In this document: in pieces, positions 21,022-30,559 of the stretch | Layout: every line of letters begins with the position of its first letter | How positions within the stretch are numbered: position 1 is the first letter of the stretch | NCBI GenBank assembly: GCA_033977485.1 | Contig: CM066998.1 | Coordinates: 57,502,274-57,566,273, forward strand | DNA length: 64,000 bases | From: Hydrangea macrophylla | Taxonomy: Eukaryota > Streptophyta > Magnoliopsida > Cornales > Hydrangeaceae | Reading direction: 5' to 3' | Program-made: the position numbers and the translations under genes | The notes under the pieces: model-generated | What the model saw: the letters and a program-made list of their open reading frames with translations, nothing else | What the model was told of the DNA's origin: nothing | Databases searched by the model: none

Positions 21022-21711
21022 ATGTCTGGTGTTGGGTCTTCTAGAGGTTCTTCGTGGGGTTTACCACTACCAGAGTCATTTGGAGATGTGGAGGATGGCT
21101 AGAGAGGTGTGAGGATAGATCAGAAGTTTTTTGATAGTCTAGAGCAAGTTTACCAACGATATCCTGAGACTTTTGTTCGTTTTGGCCGAATTGGTGCTAG
21201 ATCCCAATCCGATTTACTAAGACGTCTTTGCCGGATTCTGCGCCGCTTGCGTAAGATGACGTTAGAGGAGGCGGATAATGATTTCTTTGCTGACTTGCTA
21301 GAACATGTGCGAAATTTGGTACAAGATAGACTGTCGGTCCACTGGTTGTAATCCCATGTAGAGGAGATGGAGCATAGGTATGACCTATTTGAGCCGATGT
21401 AGAAGCGGCGGGCTGCTTTTGATACTTATTTGGAGTTGGAGAATTCTGTGACTGAGTGTGCACGGACTATGGGGCGTTACGAAAGTATAGTGTGCGGTGG
21501 CAAGCGGGCTGGCTCCCTAGATCCTAACACGGTGGAATTTATTGAAATGTATGAAGCTGAGCGTAGGCATTTTTTGGAGCTGAAACAGGAATATGCAGAT
21601 GCTAATGTACGTTTTGAAGCTGCTAGAGCTGAAGTGTCTGTTGTTGAATAGCAAATTCGTGAACTGGGCTTGCATGTTAATTACAAGTTGGATACTGGTC
21701 TGTTTGGCTAG
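21022..21711 (+). pseudogene. Antisense gene 2 of the Tat cassette; paralogue of gene 1, four stops
   Basis: One frame from the ATG at 21022 to TAG at 21709 keeps the family signatures: LPESFGDVEDG then RGVRI, FFDSLEQVYQRYPETFVRF, a charged helical middle, and YKLDTGLFG at the end. It is interrupted by TAG at 21100 (where gene 1 has the Trp of GWRG), TAA at 21349, TAG at 21400 and TAG at 21649, with no frameshift. The three TAG stops could each come from one transition. The pattern suggests decay by point mutation after duplication from a gene-1-like ancestor. Function unknown. Confidence 0.6.
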
Positions 21712-22560
21712 CCAGATCTTTTGCAGCCATGAAGTATATGTGTTTATTTTGCTTTACTGATATTCGGTGGAATATATATATATATATGTGTATTTTATTT
21801 TGCTCCGAGCAGTGGCGGTTTTGTCCACCGTTGGTGACTTAATGAATGTAATGGAGTGTTGGTTTGGAATTTATATATATATATATAAATATATTTTATA
21901 ATCTGCTTACTTCAGGCACCCTTTAATGGTGTGGGAATTATTATTGTTTGCACATCGTCTCGCTGAGCTTTTGTATATTGTATATAAAAAAAAATTTAAG
22001 TTATGGGTGTATTGTACAGTGGGTAATAACCAGGGGATTTAAATTGTGTAGAGGATCAAAGCCAATTTTTGATTCCTTCCTAACTAGCTAGCAGATATAC
22101 TTTAATAATTTTTACCAGAAACTTTGTTGTACTGGTGATGTGAGTGAGGGGACTGGTGATCAGAGAACAGAGGGTTAAATACTGGGCAATGTCTAAAGAC
22201 TGGGCAATGGCGGATAGAGTTGGGTAGTTTAAATGTGGGTTTTTTTTTTTGTTTTGTAACCAAATTTAGTGTATAGGGTTTAAAAGAAGAGCAAGGAGAA
22301 AAGAAAAGAAGAAAAGAAAAGAAAAGAAAAGAAAAGAAGGAGAGGATAGGTGAAGATTTTGAAGACAAGCTTGGAGTGGAGACTCTATTGGTGGTTTCAC
22401 AAGGTGTGTCTTCTCTTTCTAAACTTCCATGTATGTAGATATGTGTATGTGTATGGGTATAATTGTGTTTGGGTTTTAGAGTTTTTGATTTGGGGATTTA
22501 GGGTTTGTAAGGGAGGGAGCTTTATGTTTATTAGGGTAGTATGAGGAGTTGGATGGTAGT
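21712..22560. other. Spacer in the antisense cassette, no gene recognised
   Basis: AT-rich with TA runs (21772-21786, 21871-21895) and an (AAAAG)n stretch at 22300-22340. No recognised domain. Confidence 0.5.
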
Positions 22561-23430
22561 GAAGGTGAAGGGGGAGGTGGTTCGGGTGGGGAAAGGGGGT
22601 TAAGGAGCCGGAGGCAAAGCTAGGGGCCGATGCCCCTTTTTTTTTTTTTGTGTTCCGAAGGGTGGGGTGTACCGGCGGTGTATTTCGGAGAAGGGGGCCA
22701 AGAGGGAGAAGGTTCCGAGAGTGAGGGAGAGAGTCCGAGAGAGAGAGAGTGCTCCGAGAGTTAGGGAGAGAGAGTTCGAGAAAGAGAGAGTGTTCCGAGA
22801 GTTAGGGGCCAAAAGCCCCTTTTTTTTTTTTTTTTTTTTTTTTTGCTATGTTCCGAATGGGGGTTCCGGAAAGGGTATTCCGAAGGGTGGGGTAGGTTCC
22901 GGAAGTGGTGGGTTCCGAAATGTTGGGGGTTTCCGAAAGGGTATTCCGAAGGGTGAAAGGGGTCCGAAGGTGGGGGGTTGTTTCGGAGGTAGGGCGTCCA
23001 GGGTGGGTCCGGAGGTTTCGGCTGTTTTATTTTTTTATATATAAAAAAAAAAAAAAAAAAAAAACGGATTGACGTTCCGAAGGGGCGATCTGAGGGGTCC
23101 TTTCGGGGTGGCGTCCGAAGGGCCCTCGGGTTTGGGGTTTATTAAAAAAAAATTTTGTTTCCGGAGGTTCCAACGGGGGAGGGGGATTTCCGAAGGGTGG
23201 TGATGTTTCTGAGGGGTGGTGTGTGTTTCCGAAGGGTCGGGTTTAGGTGGTGGTGGAGTTCCGAATGGTCTGGGGAATCCGTAGGCTGCGGGTTCCGAAG
23301 GTGGTTCGGGGAAGGGGTTCGGCCACTTTTTTTTTTTTTGTGATATGATTTCCGAAGGAATAGGGAGGTTCCGAATGTAGGGTTTTTGGTTTTTTTTTTT
23401 ATAAAACCAAAGGGTTTTGGAATGTGGGGG
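22561..23430. repeat. TTCCGAAGGG-type degenerate repeat tract upstream of the PMD gene
   Basis: A G-rich tract in which TTCCGAA, often followed by GGG or TGG, recurs more than fifteen times at irregular spacing, with long T or A runs between. The palindromic core TTC[CG]GAA also appears inverted (TTTCGGA). Frames here (for example 22667-23044) owe their length to the repeat and are not taken as genes. Confidence 0.6.
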
Positions 23431-23638
23431 GTTGAGTCTCCCTCTCTGTTTGATAATGAATAAATAACGACGTTTAATACAAATAGAGAGATTGGTTTTG
23501 GAGCGACTAACCTTGTCGTTGTTGTCCTTTGATTTTTAACAGTATATTTTTATTGCCATTGGTTGCACAACTTTGTGATTCTTATCAGGATGTATTGTTT
23601 TGCAGCATTCTGCTATTGTGTGTTGATTCTTTGTCAGG

Positions 23639-26600
23639 ATGGTGCAAGAGCTTGGTTATGGGGCAGGTGATCCTCCGCTTCTAGGTATTGATGAAAGATT
23701 TTGGCAGCGTGCCCTGTACATATTTACAGATGATAACTTCTGGCAGCCGATTACTGAAAGTGTAAATGGAGGTGGCATATGTTCTGAGGCGGGTAGTGCA
23801 GCGAGGTTTGATTTACCGCCTTCTCACGCTATTATTCGATTAGGTGTGGAGAGAGGTGAATATCCTCATGCTGTATTGAAGTTTGTATCTGCTTCGGGGG
23901 TTGCCCAGTGTGAGGCGTGGAGTGAGTGGACGGAGTACATATTGGCAAACTTTGAGGCTGTCCTGAAGGAGGCGCGAATTTATAACTCTATTTGTTTATT
24001 CAGAGATATGAGGTGCTCTTTGGAGGAGAGAGAGATATTGACTTTGATTTCCCGATGGTGCCCGGTCACGCATACTTTTGTTGCTGCATGGGGTGAGTTT
24101 ACCCCTACTTTGGAGGATGTTTCTTCTCTATTTTTATTGAATATTGTTGATGGCTTGGATTTTGGCTCCTACCAGCTTTCGGCGGAGGATAGGCTGGTAG
24201 TTGGGGCGTTAGAAGCCGGTACCTTGGCCTGTCAGTTTACTTCGCATTTTCTAAATGATGGTAGGGAGAGGCCTAGGGGTCCTATTCCAAACGGAGATAA
24301 GGTGGATTATCGTGATTTTTTTCGGTATTTCTGGGAAGATCGACAACCGGGTGCGAAGCGACGGCATCGAAAGAGTTTTGCTGGTAAGGGTAGGGATTAT
24401 AGTCTTGCTGCTTATCTTGTGTGTTGGCTCTCAAGGTACATATTTGGAGGTGCCCCGGAAGACGGGCCTTGCTCACATTTATTCGGATTGGCCTCGATTT
24501 TATCACACGGGCAGGCTCTCCCATTAGCATAGATGTTTCTGGGCTCCCTATATTTGCGATTGGATATGGTGGCCCGTGATATGCGGCGCTCGGTGGGGCG
24601 ATATGACATTGCTACACATGTGTCCTATTTATTTTTACAGCTATTTTTGTATGAGAGATGGCGTGGATATGCAGGACCCGGGTCTCCGAGAGGGACATCT
24701 AAATTTTGGGGACAGCGATGGGGTTTTGACGTACAACCTGAGTTTCCTCTGGCTCAGGTTATTGATGATGAGTCTGCTTTTATTTTTCGGCCGTATATGG
24801 AAGTTGCCGATATGACCTTGTTATCTTCTCCGTTGTTCCATCGGGTTGAGGCTCGGAGTGTGGGGAGGAGTACTTTAGGTGGTGAGGAAGCGGATGTGGT
24901 GGCGGCCGTCTATGCTGTTACACGTATGTACTTACCTGGGTTTACTGAGCTGGGGGCCCGTGAGATGGTGTACCGTCCAGATAGGGTATGTAGGCAGTTC
25001 GGCCTTAATCAAGGAGCTGTGGTTCTAGACTCGTCGTTCCCACGTGTTGATTTGCGTGATTGCTATGAGGGGCGTAGTAGCATGGGTCCTGGCATAATGT
25101 TATTGGTTGGGCCGGAGACTTCTGGTTCTTGTGTAGGCGACTATGCTTCTTTCTGGCGTCATGCTCAAGCGAGGTTTTATGCGTATTGTGATGACGTGCC
25201 TATGCCGGTGTCGGTGCCGCGGATAAGAAATGCGGACCCCTCGTTACGAGTGATAAGTAGTAAAGACGGTGCCACTCGTATTCATGATGCTTCTAGGTGG
25301 GGTAAATCCCAATTTTTTGACCGATTACAGAGGAGTGTTGTGTTAGTTGATGGTGTTGAATGGGATAGTGGTTTCTCAATTATTGAGTTCGATAATTCTG
25401 AGGCCAGCCCCATGCGGAGAAAGAAACACGTGAGCCTTTATTTTTTTATTTTATTATTATTATTATTTTAAAATAAAGGGCTTTGTTGATTAAGTTTTGC
25501 CATCTGCATTTTCAGGTTGTGCCTCACGCGGTAAATAAAAGGAAGAGGAAAAGTGGGGGCAAGAGGCGCGAATCTGTCATCATTGATACGGAGGACACCG
25601 AGGACACCGGTGATGTAGGGCTATCAATTCCTTCGGATGATATTCATGACATTCCTCTTTATGGTACAGCTTTGGAGGATTCGTTGCTGGTGAATGCGGG
25701 TGTTGCTCCGGTTTCTCTCCCGCGCATGGAGGAGATTTTTATGTGTGGTGATGGGTCGATCGACGAGTCTCGGGAAAATCAAGAGTGTAATATAAGTACA
25801 GAGGATGGGCGGCGGGAGCGATTCGAGGGAGTGGACAGTGACACTTCTGATGAGGTCGTGGAGCGTATGCAGCTACCGGTGATGGACACTTCGGGTTCTG
25901 CCTCTGCCTCTGTTGCATGTGTTTTTGGTTCTAGCCGTTCTTTGGGTGGTGTTGGCGGTACGTGTTTAGTCGAGAGTGGGCTTTCACTTTCTGATTCCGG
26001 CTTTGGGAGATTTGCAGGTTCCTCCTGTAGTGGGGATACTGTCTTTGGGTCGGCTACCGGTGGTGTTGGGGCAACTGTGGCGCTTGGAGCTTTTCGATCT
26101 GGTAGTGATACGACTTTGGAGCTGCAGTCAACTGAAATCGGTGGGTGGACGTCAGGCTCTGGTGCTATCTATCCTATGTCGTTTGGTGGGACTACTGATT
26201 CGATTTCGGGGTCGGCTTCCGAGGCGGTTGGTGTTATTGCTTCTGTAGTAGCTCCTGTCGCGGTGTCTTTATCTCATGCGAGTTCTTCCGAAGGCGAGCT
26301 ATCTGTTCCGAGTTTGGCCAGTATTCTAGGGGAAGTACCTAGTGATGTTCCTTTCCCGGCCCTTGCGCATGTCACTGAGAGGGCAGTGTTGAGTATGGTA
26401 TATCGTTATTATCCTCAGACTTTTTCTTCTTCCGTTATGAAGGTTGCTGCTGGTTTGAGATCATTTTTCTTAAGTACGCTTGCGTCTATAGTTTGGAACT
26501 TATTTGCCACTAATGTGGAGGATTTAAGTGGAAGCCTTCTTAATAATATGGCGAGCGAGCTTGCATCTTTTAGAGAGGTTATGGGCTCTGATGTAAGTTG

Positions 26601-26910
26601 GTTGGAGTCTCGTGTGGCCTTGGTTAGGGTAGCCGCTGGGTTGAGATGTGCAGATGCCGAGATGGCTGGCGTGAGCACGAGGATGGTGGAGATAGAACAG
26701 GAAGAGTTCGAATTAGAGCGCCGGTTGGCGGCACTGAGGGAGGAGAAGTCAAGTCTTGGGGATCGCGAGAGGGCAGTTATTAAGGTTCGTGCATATTTAG
26801 GTACTTTGGGTATTTTTGAGGCTAGTGCCCTTCAGATGCCTGCGGGTAGTCCTGGGATTGGCGATTTGTTTCCCGTCGAGGACATAGATGTTCTTCGTGC
26901 TGTTCGATAG
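23639..26910 (+). pseudogene. Plant mobile domain (PMD, aminotransferase-like) gene, two exons, one in-frame stop
   Basis: Exon 1 (23639-25429) and exon 2 (25516-26910) would encode about 1,060 residues. Residues 140-172 hold the PMD signature: WCPVTHTFVAAWGEF, then TLEDVSSLFLL and DG. Further PMD blocks follow (AAYLVCWLSRYIF near residue 275; LGSLYLRLDMV after the stop). A single TAG at 24530-24532 breaks exon 1, most simply a CAG-to-TAG change. The 86-bp intron joins in phase 0. Exon 2 opens with a basic stretch (KRKRKSGGKRR, likely a nuclear signal), then a Ser/Gly/Val-rich acidic region and a coiled coil near residues 400-440 of that exon. PMD occurs in the host proteins MAIN and MAIL1 and in transposons. 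A splice acceptor (TTTGTCAG) directly before the ATG suggests a 5' exon upstream. Antisense to the host retrotransposon. Confidence 0.8.
25430..25515 (+). other. Intron of the PMD gene
   Basis: Donor CAC|GTGAGC and acceptor TTTTCAG|GTT enclose 86 bases that are very T/A-rich, as plant introns are. Both flanking codons are complete (phase 0). The frame changes only across this segment, which supports an intron over a frameshift. Confidence 0.75.
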
Positions 26911-27315
26911 GTGTCTCTCTGCGTGAGTAGGGAGGTGTGCTAGATCTTTTACTTTTATCTTTCTTGAACATGGCGGTACGTCCATTGTAATATGTTCCTC
27001 CTCTTTTTTGTTTAGCTTATATTAAAAAAAAAATTTATTTTTAATGCATGTTTTCTTTTTTATGCAATATATGTGATATGTGTGTATCGTAGGAGACAAA
27101 GGGGGGGGGGGGGGAGATTTTGGGTGGGGTAAGTTGCAACATATGTGTGGATAGTTTTTACGAAAGAGAATAGAAAAGTTAAAATTGAAATAAAAAATAA
27201 AAAAGTGTTATATGTCCACACATGGCACATACAGAGATAAAGAGGTGGGGTTAGATTTTGCTGAAAGGTTCGTGTGGTTACAACGTGCTAGTGTACGGTT
27301 TGCTTTTAAGTAGTG
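26911..27315. other. Spacer between PMD gene and antisense gene 3
   Basis: AT-rich with a G run near 27101-27113. No coding signal. A transcript terminator of the PMD gene and the promoter of gene 3 would both fall here. Confidence 0.5.
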
Positions 27316-27324
27316 TATATATAA
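27316..27324 (+). promoter_or_regulatory. TATA box for antisense gene 3
   Basis: TATATATAA lies 66 bases before the ATG at 27391 and matches the box before gene 1, including the following AAG. Confidence 0.45.
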
Positions 27325-27390
27325 GAGGAGTATGTATAACTTTCTTGGTGAGGCGACTATACTCTAGGTGAGTTTTAAGTGGGCTAAAGT

Positions 27391-28061
27391 ATGGCAGGTT
27401 CATCATGGGCGTCCAATTCGGGACCGGGCTTTTCACGGTTACCGGAGACGTTTGGAGATACGCAGGGTGGCTGGCGAGGTATTCCCGTATGGGAAATACT
27501 TGTGCCTTTTTTGGAGAGGGTGAATGTACATCATCCACAGACCTTTACCGGCTTAATATATATATGAATCAACAAAAAAGATTACTAGCTTGTAAGATGC
27601 TGGGTAATGTACTTTTAGATTACTTGGGGGATGCCACTTACGATTATATGCAGCGACTAAGAGGTGATATACATGATATAAGCACACAGGGGCTGCGTCT
27701 GTTGTGGCTGACGGAGCATCTGGACATGGTGGTCTTATTGCGACAATTTGTGGAGGTGAGACGGAGAAGGCAGTTCGATGAGCGGCAATTGGTTGCAGTT
27801 AGCGAGAATTTCCGGCGAGCTCGGGTGGAACTAGTGACTACTGCGGGTCAGTGGAGGAGGTTGGGAGTGCCTCGTACGGCGCAGCAGGAGACTCGAGCAT
27901 TGCGGCTTCAGGCAGCCGTGGATCGTGGTGAGGAGGAGTGCAAGGTGTGTGAGGAGAGGCTGGCAAGATCGAAGATAGTGGAGCAACGCTCGAGGATAGG
28001 GATTACTACGGATGAAGTTACTAATGAAACTTTGGTGATTGCAGGATTGTTTGTGGAGTAA
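27391..28061 (+). pseudogene. Antisense gene 3 of the Tat cassette; paralogue of gene 1, one frameshift
   Basis: The ATG frame gives a Ser/Gly-rich start, then RLPETFGDTQGGWRGIPV and PFLERVNVHHPQTFTGL, matching the N-terminal signatures of genes 1 and 2. It stops at a TGA within a short TATATATATGA run. The homologous helical, Arg/Glu-rich remainder continues in the next frame (from about 27565) and ends TLVIAGLFVE at 28061. One indel near 27560 would explain this. It lies between the PMD gene and the convergent integrase end at 28306. Function unknown. Confidence 0.55.
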
Positions 28062-28305
28062 ACAACTACTGTTGAGTTTGCTGGATGTTGAGTGACCTGG
28101 GTAATGGGTGGAGTTGACCCCTCTTTTTTTTTTTTTCTTTTTTTTTTTAAGCTTGGTGCTATGTTTAGTAATGTGGGGAGAGTACCTTTGAAGATTGAAA
28201 ATAATAAGTTGTTCATGAATGTTGTGGTATACATGTTCTTTCAGCTAACAACTTTTTCTAGGGCAGGCAAAATAGCATAACAAAAAGATAATGAAAAAGT
28301 GCTGC

Positions 28306-29589
28306 CTAAGCATGATATAGCTTTAACCATTGGGTATTGATTGGTCCAGATATGGATTTTTCACCAACCTTCTGGATCCTATAGTATCCGCTGGGATTAG
28401 CTTCTTTAACTTCGTAGGGTCCTTCCCACTGTGGCGTGAATTTGGGCGCCGAAATACCCCGCATGATGTGCTTGGCTGCCTTCAAAATTAAGTCTCCTTC
28501 CTTGAAAACTCTGGGTCGAACCATGGCATCGTAAGCCCGTGCGATTTGCTTCTGGTATTTTTGGAGGTTTGATTGCACCCTATCCCTATGCTCGTCCAGT
28601 TGTTCGAGCATAATTGGCCGAGGGTCGTGTAGAACCTCGCTTTTTATGGCAATTCGGGCAGAGGCCACCACCAACTCTGTGGGTAAAACAGATTCAGCTC
28701 CGTAGACCAAAGAGAAAGGAGTCGCCTGAGTTGGTCGTCTCTTGGAGGTTCTGTAGGCCCAAAGGGCTAGGGGGAGTTGGTCGGCCCATATCTTGGGACA
28801 GTCCTTCATCGTCCTGCTTAAGATTTTCAGTAGTGTTTTATTTGTTGTCTCGGCCTGACCATTGCCTTTGGGGTAATAAGGAGTGGACTTGTGGTGGGTA
28901 ATGTCATAGCTTAGGAGAAGCTGTCCCACATGCTTGTTGATGAATGGTGTTCCATTATCGGATAGGATCACTTTGGGGATTCCGAAGCGGCACACAATAT
29001 GCTCTTGGATGAAGGCCGCTACTGCCGGCCCGACTGCCTTCCTCATTGGTACGGCCTCCACCCATTTGGTATAGAGTTCTGTAGCCGCAAGGATCCAAAT
29101 ATTTCCCTTTGATGTCGGAGAAATTGGCCCTATGAGATCGAGTGCCCAAGTGTGGAACGGCCATGGTGTTGATAGTGCTCGCAAGTCGACGGCAGGTGCG
29201 TGGATTCGATTTCCGTGGGTTTGGCAAGGGCGGCATCTCTTGACATGCCTTCTTGAATCCTCTTCCATCGTTGGCCAGTAGTACCCTAGGCCCAAGAGAT
29301 GGCGGTATAATTTTGTTCCCCCTTGGTGCTCGAACTCATGCGCTTCACTCAGGACTTGGTGAATTTCTCCCCCAGCGAGACATCGCAGCGGCTCCCCATT
29401 GAAGCTGCGACGGAACAACTGATTCTCGTGGACAAAAAATTTTGAGGCCCGCTTTTTTACTATGGCCGCGTCGGCTCTATCAAGGGGGAGAGAGTTCTCG
29501 TTCAAATAATCCATATATGGATGGCGCCAATCCGATATTTGAGCCGTAAAATTGCATTCTTCCTTGCTCAGATCTTTCGAACATTTCAA
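28306..29589 (-). CDS. Integrase region of the Tat-type pol
   Basis: 427 open codons at the end of pol, which inserts element cDNA into the genome. The zinc-binding HHCC motif is at H84, H88, C119 and C122. The catalytic triad is D151 (WALDLIGP), D211 (LSDNG) and E247 (GQAETTN), with 35 residues between the last two. A C-terminal DNA-binding-like stretch ends LKLYHA before the stop. No chromodomain. The preceding pol is broken by frameshifts, so this is an open remnant of a polyprotein and the ATG is not a natural start. Upstream, a related GYYWP block lies in another frame at about 29600-29740. Confidence 0.85.
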   Translation of the reverse strand: MKCSKDLSKEECNFTAQISDWRHPYMDYLNENSLPLDRADAAIVKKRASKFFVHENQLFRRSFNGEPLRCLAGGEIHQVLSEAHEFEHQGGTKLYRHLLGLGYYWPTMEEDSRRHVKRCRPCQTHGNRIHAPAVDLRALSTPWPFHTWALDLIGPISPTSKGNIWILAATELYTKWVEAVPMRKAVGPAVAAFIQEHIVCRFGIPKVILSDNGTPFINKHVGQLLLSYDITHHKSTPYYPKGNGQAETTNKTLLKILSRTMKDCPKIWADQLPLALWAYRTSKRRPTQATPFSLVYGAESVLPTELVVASARIAIKSEVLHDPRPIMLEQLDEHRDRVQSNLQKYQKQIARAYDAMVRPRVFKEGDLILKAAKHIMRGISAPKFTPQWEGPYEVKEANPSGYYRIQKVGEKSISGPINTQWLKLYHA

Positions 29590-29734
29590 GCAAGTCCGTT
29601 GGAACAGGAAGCCTCTTTAGACATTTCGGGCCAGTAGTACCCTTTTCTCTGTATCATCCGATAAAGACTGATATCCTTATCTCCGCACGTATTTTGGTGA
29701 ATCTGGTGGAGCCGAAGTTTTGCCTCTTCTCCCC

Positions 29735-30505
29735 CTACGCATCGTGCCAGACGCCTGTGGGAGCACGAAAATAAAGATTGCGTCCGAGGAGGGTGAAGCT
29801 TTTTAGTTCCGACACTGTTATTTTCCCTTCGCGACTTAATAATTGGGTGATGATAGGTGCTCTCCAGTCGTTGATTTCCTCAGGGGGGAATAGTTCCAAA
29901 ACGGTGCATGGGAGAGTTTTTTTGATGATCTCGATTCGGGTGGAGCCTTCGGGTATGTCGATCTTTGAAGCAAGGGTTGCCAACGCATCTGGGAAGCGAT
30001 TATCCGATCTTGGCGCATGCTCCATCCGAATGGCCTCAAATTTATCCAATAGCCTTTGAACTATGGTTCTGTATTCTGCCAAAGCCGGCTCCCAGATTGC
30101 GAATTCTCCTGAGGTTTGTCTGACAACAAGATTGGAGTCACCCTTGATGCACAGACGGGTGACACCTATATCAGCGGCCGCCAGGAGTCCTAATATTAGC
30201 GCCTCGTACTCCGACTCGTTATTTGAGCATTTGAAGTCAAGCTTGTAGGACAAATGGAGCTTGGAACCATCTAAGTGGGATGTCAAGTTGATTCCTGCTC
30301 CTCCTCCTAGCGACGTGGAGGATCCGTCGAAGCTAAGGGCCCATTCCCCAAGGTCTTCGATTGTCATTACGCAGTCGAGTTCTTCTCCCGAAAGTGTTTC
30401 CCAAGGCGGTTCAAATTCTCCACTGGGGAATTGGGCTAGTAGATCTGCCAATGCCTGACTTTTGATATCTTTTGGCGTCACGCAAGTGATATCGAATTCG
30501 GCCAA
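29735..30505 (-). CDS. RNase H domain of the Tat-type pol
   Basis: 256 open codons. Acidic catalytic candidates are D60 in ALSFDGSS, E97 in NNESEYEAL, D123 in KGDSNLVV and D173 in PDALATLAS, spacing typical of RNase H. The Tat lineage is known to carry an additional archaeal-type RNase H behind the ordinary gypsy one, and this domain fits that type. RNase H removes the RNA strand during reverse transcription. It is in the same frame as the RT connection segment before it (30560-30976), separated by a stop near 30557. Confidence 0.75.
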   Translation of the reverse strand: MAEFDITCVTPKDIKSQALADLLAQFPSGEFEPPWETLSGEELDCVMTIEDLGEWALSFDGSSTSLGGGAGINLTSHLDGSKLHLSYKLDFKCSNNESEYEALILGLLAAADIGVTRLCIKGDSNLVVRQTSGEFAIWEPALAEYRTIVQRLLDKFEAIRMEHAPRSDNRFPDALATLASKIDIPEGSTRIEIIKKTLPCTVLELFPPEEINDWRAPIITQLLSREGKITVSELKSFTLLGRNLYFRAPTGVWHDA

Positions 30506-30559
30506 GAGAAGGAGCTATCTCGCCATTTGTCCCGAGAGAGCGGGCTTAGATAGGAGATA

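Noticed and set aside
22667..23343. Frames rich in Arg, Gly and Glu upstream of the PMD gene
   Set aside because: They are generated by the TTCCGAAGGG repeat and GA-rich stretch and contain homopolymer-coded Phe runs.
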